Positions 16,080 through 24,919 of a stretch of 64,000 nucleotides of DNA are shown here, piece after piece. The position numbers and the translations under genes are program-made. The notes beneath the pieces were generated by a model that worked only from the letters and a program-made list of their open reading frames with translations, did not search any database and was not told the DNA's origin. Each line of letters starts with the position of its first letter. The first letter of the stretch is position 1. The DNA is from CALLPQ01 sp964392325 (GTDB lineage: Bacteria > Pseudomonadota > Alphaproteobacteria > Caulobacterales > Parvularculaceae): the NCBI GenBank assembly GCA_964392325.1, contig CAYMPJ010000005.1, positions 101,640 to 165,639 of the forward strand, given 5' to 3'.

Positions 16080-18233
16080 ATGGAGCCTTTTATTGTCCTG
16101 CTGCCGCTTTTTGGTGCATTACTGGCGGTGCCTCTTGGTAAAACCATGGGCCCACGCGCCTCTGAGTTGACAACATCTATCTTGATGTTGATCGCAGCAC
16201 TTTTCTCATGGATGGTTTTCTTTCAAGTTTCGGGCAATCATGTGAACCGTGTCGAGACCCTTTTCACATGGTTCTCTTCCGGTTCTTTTCAAGCCAACTG
16301 GGCCATGAAGATAGATATGTTATCTGCAGTGATGCTGGTGGTAATCAATACAGTCTCCACGATCGTACATTTCTATTCAATCGGGTATATGCATGATGAC
16401 CCGCATCGACCCCGGTTTTTTGCCTACCTCTCATTTTTTACATTCGCCATGTTATGCTTGGTGACGGCGGATAATTTCATGCAGCTTTTCTTTGGCTGGG
16501 AAGGGGTTGGGCTCGCTTCTTATTTATTGATTGGCTTTTGGTTTAAAAAACCCTCTGCCAATGCTGCGGCCATTAAAGCCTTTGTGGTCAACAGAGTCGG
16601 GGATTTTGGTTTTGCCCTTGGTATAATGGCAATCTTCTGGATATTCCGTTCCGTGGAGTTTGAAACTATATTTTCCACGATTGCTAATGACGGTTTGGTT
16701 GTTCCCTTCGGTATGGAAGAAGGCGGACATATCCAGACTTTAAAACTCAATTTCTTTGGCGGTGAATTTCATGCACTGACGACGATTGCGATATTATTGT
16801 TTATCGGTGCGATGGGTAAGTCAGCGCAATTCCTGCTTCACACATGGCTTCCCGATGCGATGGAGGGACCAACGCCGGTCTCTGCGCTCATTCATGCGGC
16901 CACTATGGTGACGGCTGGTGTCTTTTTGGTGTGCAGATGTTCGATTATATTTGAATATGCACCAACGGCGACGATGCTGATTACAATTGTTGGTGCTACC
17001 ACAGCCTTTTTTGCAGCCTCTATTGGTCTTCTTCAGGATGATATCAAAAAAGTCATTGCATATTCGACCTGCTCCCAACTTGGATATATGTTTTTCGCGG
17101 CTGGTGTTGGTGCCTATGGGGCAGCAATGTTCCACCTTTTCACACATGCCTTTTTTAAGGCACTTTTATTTCTTTGCGCGGGTGCCGTTATTCATGGCAT
17201 GCATCATGAACAAGATATTAAAAAAATGGGTGGTGTGCGTCACTTTATGCCCATGACGCATTTGTTGATGATTATTGGGACTATCGCGATTACTGGCGTT
17301 GGCATTCCCTTTACGACTGTATTCGGTGCGCCCCTTGGTACTGCGGGTTTTGTCTCCAAAGATATTGTAATCGAAAGTGCATTCGCTGCCGCTGAAGAAG
17401 GTGCGCCATTTGCTATTTATGCATTTGTAATGGGATTGGTTGCAGCGGTCTTCACTGCCTTTTATTCCTGGCGACTTATTTTCCTTACCTTTTGGGGGAA
17501 GGCACGCTCTCCCGAGGAAGTGCGCACCCATTTTCATTCGCCGCCAAACTGGATGATGTGGCCTTTAATGCCGCTTGCATTTGGTGCCTTGTTTGCGGGT
17601 ATGATTTTCTATGGCGATTTCGTTGGACCAAAAGCAGATGCCTTTTGGAACGGGGCACTTTATGATGCGCCGAAAACCGAAGTTCACGGGGATACCTCAC
17701 ACGGGGCTGTGGATACACATGATACAGGCAAGTCTCAGGCGCACGGCAATACGCACACCGATGATCATGGTGGTAAAGAAGGTGCCGACCATGGTGGAGA
17801 GCAAGCAGATGAACATGGAGAAGGTCATCACGCGCCACCTTGGGTTATTCTCTCGCCCTTTTTCGCAATGCTTATCGGGTCATTGGCGGCATTCTTCCAT
17901 TATATGAAAGCGGGCGCCGATCCTTTACGTGAGGGACTGCTAAAACCGGGGGGAATGATCTACGGGTTTATCAAGAATAAATGGTATTTCGACGAGATCT
18001 ATAATGTCATTTTCGTCAAACCCGCTTATTGGATAGGGCGTTTGTTCTGGAAGGGCGGTGATGGAAAAATCATCGATGGTTTTGGCCCAAATGGAATTGC
18101 GGCGCTGGTCGCTCTCGGTGCGCGCCGGGTTGTGAAGATGCAAACCGGTTATATGTATCACTATGCTTTTATCATGTTGATAGGAATTGCTATTCTCATC
18201 AGTTTTGTTTTATTTCGGGTGGGAGGTCAGTAA
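16080..18233 (+). CDS. nuoL: NADH-quinone oxidoreductase subunit L with His-rich insertion
   Basis: 717 residues, longer than E. coli NuoL (about 613). It is a proton-pumping antiporter-like subunit of complex I. Typical elements: FFGWEGVGLASYLLIGFW, HTWLPDAMEGPTPVSALIHA, KKVIAYSTCSQLGYM, and a C-terminal lateral helix region. Residues about 537-588 form a loop with ten His and many Asp/Glu/Gly between the late transmembrane helices; this accounts for part of the extra length and looks like a metal-binding or acidic linker. The stop codon TAA abuts the nuoM ATG. Confidence 0.96.
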   Translation: MEPFIVLLPLFGALLAVPLGKTMGPRASELTTSILMLIAALFSWMVFFQVSGNHVNRVETLFTWFSSGSFQANWAMKIDMLSAVMLVVINTVSTIVHFYSIGYMHDDPHRPRFFAYLSFFTFAMLCLVTADNFMQLFFGWEGVGLASYLLIGFWFKKPSANAAAIKAFVVNRVGDFGFALGIMAIFWIFRSVEFETIFSTIANDGLVVPFGMEEGGHIQTLKLNFFGGEFHALTTIAILLFIGAMGKSAQFLLHTWLPDAMEGPTPVSALIHAATMVTAGVFLVCRCSIIFEYAPTATMLITIVGATTAFFAASIGLLQDDIKKVIAYSTCSQLGYMFFAAGVGAYGAAMFHLFTHAFFKALLFLCAGAVIHGMHHEQDIKKMGGVRHFMPMTHLLMIIGTIAITGVGIPFTTVFGAPLGTAGFVSKDIVIESAFAAAEEGAPFAIYAFVMGLVAAVFTAFYSWRLIFLTFWGKARSPEEVRTHFHSPPNWMMWPLMPLAFGALFAGMIFYGDFVGPKADAFWNGALYDAPKTEVHGDTSHGAVDTHDTGKSQAHGNTHTDDHGGKEGADHGGEQADEHGEGHHAPPWVILSPFFAMLIGSLAAFFHYMKAGADPLREGLLKPGGMIYGFIKNKWYFDEIYNVIFVKPAYWIGRLFWKGGDGKIIDGFGPNGIAALVALGARRVVKMQTGYMYHYAFIMLIGIAILISFVLFRVGGQ

Positions 18234-19784
18234 ATGACACAGACATTTGCAACTGCCCCTTGGCTTACTCTCCTTACTTTTGCACCCTTACTCGGTGCTG
18301 CCTTCATCATTGTTCGGCGGTTTTTGGCGCGTAAGGATCATGAAGGTAAAATTTTTGAGGAAGAACTCGAACAAATCGAGCTTCGCTCCAAGTGGATCGC
18401 GCTCGGTTTTACGCTGGTGACATTTGTCCTATCAGTCGTCATCTATTTTCAGTTCGATAAATCACTCGCTGGGTACCAGTTCGTTGAAGAATATGACTGG
18501 ATGGGTAATGGCATCGATTATAAAATGGGCGTTGACGGTATCTCAATTCTGTTTGTGCTGTTGACGACCTTTATTATGCCGATCTGTATCATCGCATCGT
18601 GGCACTCGGTAACGAAACGGGTTACCGATTACATGATTGCCTTTTTGGTGCTTGAGACACTGATGATCGGTGTCTTTTGCGCCCTTGATCTGATCTTGTT
18701 CTATTTCTTCTTTGAAGGTTCCCTCATTCCAATGTTCCTGATTATCGGAGTATGGGGCGGCGGCGAGCGGGTTTATGCTGCGTTTAAATTTTTCCTTTAC
18801 ACGCTCCTTGGTTCGCTTCTGATGCTGATCGCGATTTTGTGGATGTATTCTATTACGGGTACTACGGATATTCCGACACTACAGGAGTTTGCTTTCTCGC
18901 CGGGTGCGCAAAAATGGATGTGGCTAGCTTTCTTCGCCTCCTTTGCGGTGAAAATGCCGATGTGGCCGGTACACACCTGGTTGCCTGATGCTCACGTGCA
19001 AGCGCCCACTGCGGGGTCGGTTGTACTTGCCGCTATTCTCCTGAAAATGGGTGGATATGGCTTTATTCGGTTTTCCTTGCCCATGTTCCCGGTCGCATCA
19101 GTAGACTTTGCGCCGTTGGTTTTTGCGCTCTCTGTCGTGGCGATCATTTATACTTCGCTCGTCGCCTTGGCGCAGGAAGATATGAAGAAATTGATTGCTT
19201 ATTCTTCGGTCGCCCACATGGGTTTTGTAACCATGGGGATTTTTAGTGGTACAAAGCAGGGCATAGAGGGCGCTTTATTCCAGATGCTGTCTCACGGGTT
19301 TATTTCCGGCGCTCTCTTTTTGTGCGTAGGCGTTGTCTATGATCGAATTCATACCCGTGAGATCAAGGCTTATGGCGGTCTGGTGAATCGTATGCCGCTC
19401 TATGCATTCTTGTTTATGTTCTTCACCATGGGCAATGTTGGTCTGCCGGGGACGAGCGGATTTATAGGCGAGTTTCTCTCCATGGCGGGTGCGTTCCGGG
19501 TAAATAGCTGGGTTGCATTTTTTGCCGCTTTTGGAGTTATTCTCTCTGCAGCCTATGCGCTACGCTTATATCGAGAAGTAATTTTTGGAACTCTCGACAA
19601 AGATAATCTGATGGCGATTGAAGATGTAAATCAGCGTGAGTTAATAATGCTCGGCGTGCTTTTGATTTTTGCTCTTTATTTGGGGGTTTATCCATCCGCT
19701 GCGCTCTCTGTTTTTGCACCTCCGGTTGATTTTCTGATTACCAACTATAACGCAGCCAATTCAATTATTGGTGGAGGACTCTAA
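18234..19784 (+). CDS. nuoM: NADH-quinone oxidoreductase subunit M
   Basis: 516 residues, normal for the family. An antiporter-like proton-pumping membrane subunit. Signatures: MGVDGISILFVLLTTF, the TM5 Glu in FYFFFEGSLIPMFL, PMWPVHTWLPDAHVQAPTAG, KKLIAYSSVAHMGFV, and GLPGTSGFIGEFL. It begins immediately after nuoL and its stop abuts the nuoN ATG, so L-M-N are translated in tight succession. Confidence 0.97.
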   Translation: MTQTFATAPWLTLLTFAPLLGAAFIIVRRFLARKDHEGKIFEEELEQIELRSKWIALGFTLVTFVLSVVIYFQFDKSLAGYQFVEEYDWMGNGIDYKMGVDGISILFVLLTTFIMPICIIASWHSVTKRVTDYMIAFLVLETLMIGVFCALDLILFYFFFEGSLIPMFLIIGVWGGGERVYAAFKFFLYTLLGSLLMLIAILWMYSITGTTDIPTLQEFAFSPGAQKWMWLAFFASFAVKMPMWPVHTWLPDAHVQAPTAGSVVLAAILLKMGGYGFIRFSLPMFPVASVDFAPLVFALSVVAIIYTSLVALAQEDMKKLIAYSSVAHMGFVTMGIFSGTKQGIEGALFQMLSHGFISGALFLCVGVVYDRIHTREIKAYGGLVNRMPLYAFLFMFFTMGNVGLPGTSGFIGEFLSMAGAFRVNSWVAFFAAFGVILSAAYALRLYREVIFGTLDKDNLMAIEDVNQRELIMLGVLLIFALYLGVYPSAALSVFAPPVDFLITNYNAANSIIGGGL

Positions 19785-21227
19785 ATGACGCTCATGGAAA
19801 CCCTCTCCCATGCTACGACAGAATTATTCCTGGTGCTCAGCGCTATGGTCTTGCTGATTGTCGGTGTATTTTTAGGGGATAAATATGTCCGCCACATCAC
19901 GCTCGCCAGCGTTGGTGTTTTGCTGGTTGGCATTTTACTTGTTGCTTTGGGACCTCAATGGCAGGGGGTTAGTCTTTTTGAGGGGGCATTTAAAGTCGAT
20001 GGGCTTGCTGCTTTTGCAAAAATATTCATTTTTGGAGCCGCAGCCGTAACCATATTAATGTCAGGCCGGTTTCTGGTTGGGGATCAGATGGGGAAATTCG
20101 AGTTCCCGGTATTGGTCGTTCTTGCGGCTTTTGGCATGTCGTTAATGGTTTCCTCAACCGATTTGATCTCTTTATATATGGGCGTTGAGACACAAAGCCT
20201 TGCGCTTTACATTCTCGCAGCTTTCAACCGGGATAGCCGCCGTTCAACAGAAGCGGGATTGAAATATTTTGTTCTCGGTGCGCTTTCTTCCTGTCTGCTC
20301 CTATACGGTGCATCGCTTATATATGGCTTTTCTGGTTCGACCCTGTTTTCAGAAATTGCCAAGGTTGCCGTTGAAGAAGAACCCAATGTTGGTTTAATAT
20401 TCGGGCTTGTTTTCTTGATTTCGGGGCTGGCTTTCAAAGTTTCCGCAGCGCCTTTCCATATGTGGACGCCAGATGTTTATGAAGGGGCGCCCACACCTGT
20501 TACTGCCTTTTTCGCCGCTGCCCCAAAGTTTGCTGGCATGGTGCTATTCGCCCGCGTTCTGATTAGTGGTTTCCCGGACATTCTTGATCAATGGCAACCC
20601 GTAATCGCAATGATTGCTGTGGCCTCAATGTTGATTGGGGCTTTTTCGGCGATTACCCAGACAAATATCAAACGCCTTATGGCTTATTCTTCAATTGGCC
20701 ATATGGGATATGCCTTGATCGGTGTTGCGGCCATGGGTGTAGAGGGGTTAAGCGCAATGTTGGTATATATGTCACTTTATGTGGTGATGACCATTGGCGC
20801 TTTTGCTGCCATTTTACATATGCGCCGCTCGGGAGGCATGACGGAATCGATTGAAGACCTTTCCGGCTTAAAAGGTAGCCATATGTCTCTTGCCATCATC
20901 ATAACGATTTTGTTCCTCTCTTTAGCAGGTATTCCGCCAACGGCTGGCTTCTTTGGTAAATTCTATGTATTTTCAGCTGCTGTGAACGAGAATATGATTT
21001 GGCTTGCCGTTGTGGGAGCCGTTACTTCTGTTGTTTCGGCTTATTATTATTTGAATGTTATTCGTTTGATCTGGTTTAGTGATCCTGCTCCGGCATTTGA
21101 ACGCGATACCGGTATGGCCCTTGGGGTTACCGCTTGGATAAGTGCAATTCTTATGTTCCCGGTGCTAACAGTTTTTATCAGCCCTCTAAGAGTGGCTGCC
21201 GAGCAAGCTGCGAAAGTTCTATTTTAG
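19785..21227 (+). CDS. nuoN: NADH-quinone oxidoreductase subunit N
   Basis: 480 residues. The third antiporter-like subunit of complex I. Features: YMGVETQSLALYILAAF with the TM5 Glu, KYFVLGALSSCLLLYG, PFHMWTPDVYEGAPTPVTAF, KRLMAYSSIGHMGYAL, and GIPPTAGFFGKFYVF. It is the last gene of the operon; the stop is only 11 bases from the convergent stop of the E1 dehydrogenase gene, with no room for a separate terminator. The birA-rnj-type genes that often follow nuoN in alphaproteobacteria are not here. Confidence 0.97.
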   Translation: MTLMETLSHATTELFLVLSAMVLLIVGVFLGDKYVRHITLASVGVLLVGILLVALGPQWQGVSLFEGAFKVDGLAAFAKIFIFGAAAVTILMSGRFLVGDQMGKFEFPVLVVLAAFGMSLMVSSTDLISLYMGVETQSLALYILAAFNRDSRRSTEAGLKYFVLGALSSCLLLYGASLIYGFSGSTLFSEIAKVAVEEEPNVGLIFGLVFLISGLAFKVSAAPFHMWTPDVYEGAPTPVTAFFAAAPKFAGMVLFARVLISGFPDILDQWQPVIAMIAVASMLIGAFSAITQTNIKRLMAYSSIGHMGYALIGVAAMGVEGLSAMLVYMSLYVVMTIGAFAAILHMRRSGGMTESIEDLSGLKGSHMSLAIIITILFLSLAGIPPTAGFFGKFYVFSAAVNENMIWLAVVGAVTSVVSAYYYLNVIRLIWFSDPAPAFERDTGMALGVTAWISAILMFPVLTVFISPLRVAAEQAAKVLF

Positions 21228-21238
21228 AGCTCATTTGC

Positions 21239-23422
21239 CTAGCTGATCAGTGTAAGCGCTTTTTGAATAATTTTTTCTACGCTTGGCAGTAATTGATAGG
21301 CAGCTGGCCCAAGGGGGATGAAACTATCTTCTGCGGTTAATCTTGTGATAGGAACCGTGATATTGTTTTCCATAAACAACGTCATTAACTGCTCGCTTAT
21401 TGATCCGGTTTTGCGGCATTCATCGACAATCAAAATAGCCTTTGCCCCGTCAATAGCGCGCAAAATTTCTTTCTCCCCTAAAGGGTGGAGCCACCTTAAA
21501 TCCACAATGCGCGATTTTATATTGTGGTCTTGTTCGAGTAGGGGGGCTGCTTTTCGCGATAGGTAATACCCATTACCGTAGCTTAAAATGCAAAGGTCAT
21601 CCCCGGTTCCTGTTTTTGAGATACGCCCAAATTTTGCAGGATTGGTTTTGCCGGAGGGCTTAAATGGAGCCAGCCATTTACCATCGCCCTCACTGTGAAG
21701 GTCGGCTGTATTATACAGCGCTATGGGTTCCAGAAACACGACAACCCTATGTTCCTCTTGGGCCAAGCGTATGCATTCGCGCAACATATTTGCGCCATCG
21801 ACGCCATTGGACGGGCAAGCAATAACAATACCGGGAATGTCTCTTAAAACAGCAAAAGAATTATCATTATGAAAATGGCCACCAAATCCTTTTTGGTAGG
21901 CGAGGCCAGCAATACGAATGATGCAGGGATTTGTGTATTGACCATTCGAGAAAAAAGATAGGGTGGCAGCCTCACCACGAATTTGATCTTCCGCATTGTG
22001 AAGGTAAGCCAAGAACTGAATTTCCGGAATGGGCAGAAACCCGTTTTGGGCCATGCCGATCCCGAGCCCCAATATGGACTGTTCGTCCAGTAATGTATCG
22101 AAAATACGCGAGGGGCCAAATTTTTCATGAAGACCAGCCGTTACCCCATAAACCCCGCCTTTACGGGCTACGTCTTCACCAAACACAATAATGTTTTTCT
22201 GTTCCTCCATCATTTCGCTAAGCGCTTTGTTTATGTGGCGCGATAGTGAAAGAGGTTTTGAGGGAGAAGTTTGAGATTTTCTTTTTTGTGTTTCTTCTTT
22301 TTTATTTTTCGATTTCTTGTTTGTTGGCAGTAATGATTTTTTTATCGCGCTTGGGCTATTTAGTTTTGGCGTGGATTGTGCGCGCTTGCTGGCTTCCAGA
22401 ACCTGACCTTGCATTTCTTCATAATGCTTGATTATTTGATCTGCATTAAGAATATTTTTGCTTAGGAGGTAATGAGCTGTCTTTAATAATGGGTCTAGTG
22501 TTTCGGTCTCTTCAATATGCTTTATCGGATTATACCCCGCCTCAATATCGGCGCCGGCATGCCCCATCAAACGTACCGTTTTTGCATGGATAAATACCGG
22601 TCGACGTTGAGTTCGGGCAAATTTAACAGCTTCACTCATGACGTGAATGGCATCGGCAATATCTGTACTATCGCAAGGAAAATACGATAATCCCGGCCGA
22701 TTTTCAAAATTAGCCTTGATCCAACCTGTTGGTGTTTTTACGGAAATGCCAATATCATTATCTTCGCAAATAAAGACGATTGGCATCGGCGCATTTTGAA
22801 AGCTTGCCCATTGCGCAGCGTTAAATGCACCTTGTGCAGTTGAATGGTTCGTTGAAGCATCTCCAAAGCTTGCCAAAACAACAGCGTCATTTGGTATCTT
22901 GGTTGGTATTTTGAGCTTCTTACCCAGCGCAATTGAATGAGCCAAACCGACAGCTTTGGGCAAATGTGAGGCTATAGTGCTGGTTTGTGGAGGAATAAAA
23001 GCTTGCGCACTTCCCAAGACTTTATGACGCCCGCCTGAAACCGGATCATCACGACTAGCGGCAAAAGAGAGTGCTAAATCATAAAGCGGTGTTGAATTAG
23101 GTAAAGCTTTGACACGTTGAATTAAAAAACAGGCATCGCGATAGTGCAAAAATGCCATATCGGAATTCCGGCTTGCTATTGCAAGCGCAGCCATTCCTTC
23201 ATGACCAGAGCTACCAATAGAATAAAATGTTTTTCCTTTTGAGCGCCGAGCATGTAAATCCAGATGCCGGCTCATAATTTGAGTATTAAATATATCCAGC
23301 AAGACATCATCTGGGATATCATTGTTATTACCATGAAGGATAGAAGGTAGTTTTCCCGTAGAGATTCTTTGGGTGAATGCATTATCAATTATATCCGCTC
23401 GATTAAAGGCTGATTTATTCAT
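21239..23422 (-). CDS. Fused 2-oxoacid dehydrogenase E1 (alpha-beta), branched-chain type
   Basis: 727 residues holding both E1 subunits. The alpha part (about 40-355) contains IGSSGHEGMAALA and the thiamine-diphosphate motif GDAS...N (187-192). A Lys/Ser-rich linker (about 365-395) joins it to the beta part, which has FGEDVARKGGVYGVTAGL, FDTLLDEQSILGLGIG, PEIQFLAYLHNAEDQI and HNDNSFAVLRDIPG. This would decarboxylate a branched-chain 2-oxoacid and pass the acyl group to a lipoyl E2. No E2 or E3 is adjacent, so it must borrow them. It converges with nuoN (11-base gap). Exact substrate is uncertain. Confidence 0.85.
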   Translation of the reverse strand: MNKSAFNRADIIDNAFTQRISTGKLPSILHGNNNDIPDDVLLDIFNTQIMSRHLDLHARRSKGKTFYSIGSSGHEGMAALAIASRNSDMAFLHYRDACFLIQRVKALPNSTPLYDLALSFAASRDDPVSGGRHKVLGSAQAFIPPQTSTIASHLPKAVGLAHSIALGKKLKIPTKIPNDAVVLASFGDASTNHSTAQGAFNAAQWASFQNAPMPIVFICEDNDIGISVKTPTGWIKANFENRPGLSYFPCDSTDIADAIHVMSEAVKFARTQRRPVFIHAKTVRLMGHAGADIEAGYNPIKHIEETETLDPLLKTAHYLLSKNILNADQIIKHYEEMQGQVLEASKRAQSTPKLNSPSAIKKSLLPTNKKSKNKKEETQKRKSQTSPSKPLSLSRHINKALSEMMEEQKNIIVFGEDVARKGGVYGVTAGLHEKFGPSRIFDTLLDEQSILGLGIGMAQNGFLPIPEIQFLAYLHNAEDQIRGEAATLSFFSNGQYTNPCIIRIAGLAYQKGFGGHFHNDNSFAVLRDIPGIVIACPSNGVDGANMLRECIRLAQEEHRVVVFLEPIALYNTADLHSEGDGKWLAPFKPSGKTNPAKFGRISKTGTGDDLCILSYGNGYYLSRKAAPLLEQDHNIKSRIVDLRWLHPLGEKEILRAIDGAKAILIVDECRKTGSISEQLMTLFMENNITVPITRLTAEDSFIPLGPAAYQLLPSVEKIIQKALTLIS

Positions 23423-23531
23423 TTAAGTACATCCACAAGAAGAATATTTACAAGGGTCATAGTTTATAGATTGTATTTAATCCGCGCCAGATATTTTTCA
23501 TATAAGATGCCCTAATATTAGAAATTTTCAA

Positions 23532-24885
23532 ATGGGTGTACTGATGGAACAATCAACAAATCTCTCCTTATCATATGTTATGGGGCAACAATCACAAAAA
23601 CACGTAACAGTGAATGAGAGTTTTCGAAGATTAGATGCATTGGTTCAATCTACGGCTGCCTCACGTATTGAAAGTGTTCCGCCGCACCCCCCTCAGGAGG
23701 GTATAAATTATATATTACCCAATGACATCAATGATGCCGGCTCGTTATGGGATGGATTTTCACAAAATTCGATTGCTGCTTTTCAGGATGGTGCGTGGGT
23801 AGAAATTATCCCTAAAGAAGGATGGCGTGTTTTTATTCAGGATGAAAACGCTTTATTGGTATTTCACGATTCTACCTGGGGTGTAATTTCTGGTGGGGGT
23901 AACGCAAACCCTGCGCAATTGGGGGTTAATACTGCATCAGATGAAATTAATCGATTTGCTGTTAAATCAGATGCCATACTCTTTAGCCATGATGATGTAA
24001 CACCGGGGACTGGTGATTTGCGCCATGTATTTAATAAATCATCAACAGGGAATATCGGCTCCCTTCTGTTTCAAACCGGCTTTTCCGGGCGCGTTGAATT
24101 AGGTTTATTGGGGAATGATAATTTTACACTACAAGTCAGTGCCGATGGGCAAAGCTTTACCAAAGCCCTTGAGGTAGATCATATGACCGGCATCGTCTCC
24201 CTGACAAACCTCTCAATGAAAACTGATAGTGGCGCTTCTGAGATCCATTTTTCTACTGGGGGCAAATCACCTTTTTGGGCGGTTGGCCAGTCAATCGACG
24301 AAAGTTTTCATATAANNNNNNNNNNNNNNNNNNNNNNNNNNNNNNNNNNNNNNNNNNNNNNNNNNNNNNNNNNNNNNNNNNNNNNNNNNNNNNNNNNNNN
24401 NNNNNNNNNNNNNNNAAAGTTTTCATATAACACGTCTAAATGGTGGTTTTGGTACCGGTGGACGTGTTATTATTTATGATGCCAATGGTAATCTTGGGTT
24501 GTGGGGCCTTCCGAATAATAAAGGGCGCATTTCAGTGCGGAGTAATATTAACGCTGATGGTGCAGACAATATACTTTACTTACAGCAAACGGCCTTATCA
24601 CCTGCAAAAGGCGTCGTGCAGTTCCATAATAATCAGGATAATACGACGCCGATCTTAAGTTGCACAACGAACACCCGAACCGTAATGAGTGTCCCTGCGT
24701 TCGGGAGTATTCTGGTGGACGCACCCATTAAATTGATGAATGTATCAAGCGCTACCTTGCCCAACGCGGGAATGGCCGGGGCCGGGGCGATGGTCTATGT
24801 GAGCGATGCAGCTGGCGGGGCTATTCCCGCATTTAGTGATGGAAGCCATTGGTACCGGGTTTCGGATCGCTCTATCATAGGTTAG
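23532..24885 (+). CDS. DUF2793 protein, phage/GTA tail-fibre-like (split by artefactual gap)
   Basis: The N-terminal region (about 8-125: LSLSYVMGQQSQKHVTVNES, then ALVQS, PPQEGINYILP, FQDGAWVEIIPKEGWRVF, ALLVFHDSTW) is a DUF2793 domain, found in alphaproteobacterial tail-fibre-like proteins of phages and gene transfer agents. A 100-N gap at 24316 separates two pieces in different frames, but the 15 bases before it recur right after it. Collapsing gap plus overlap (115 bases) restores one frame of 412 residues ending in SDGSHWYRVSDRSIIG, typical of fibre C-termini. Start could be 23532 or ATG 23544. No other phage gene is nearby. Confidence 0.75.
24316..24415. other. Scaffold gap (100 N) flanked by a 15-base contig overlap
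   Basis: AAAGTTTTCATATAA ends at 24315 and begins again at 24416. The repetition at both contig ends shows that the contigs overlap and that the N run is not missing sequence. Removing 115 bases restores the reading frame of the DUF2793 gene. Confidence 0.9.
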
Positions 24886-24919
24886 GATGATAAAAATATA
24901 TCGATGAAAGTGACGACCC

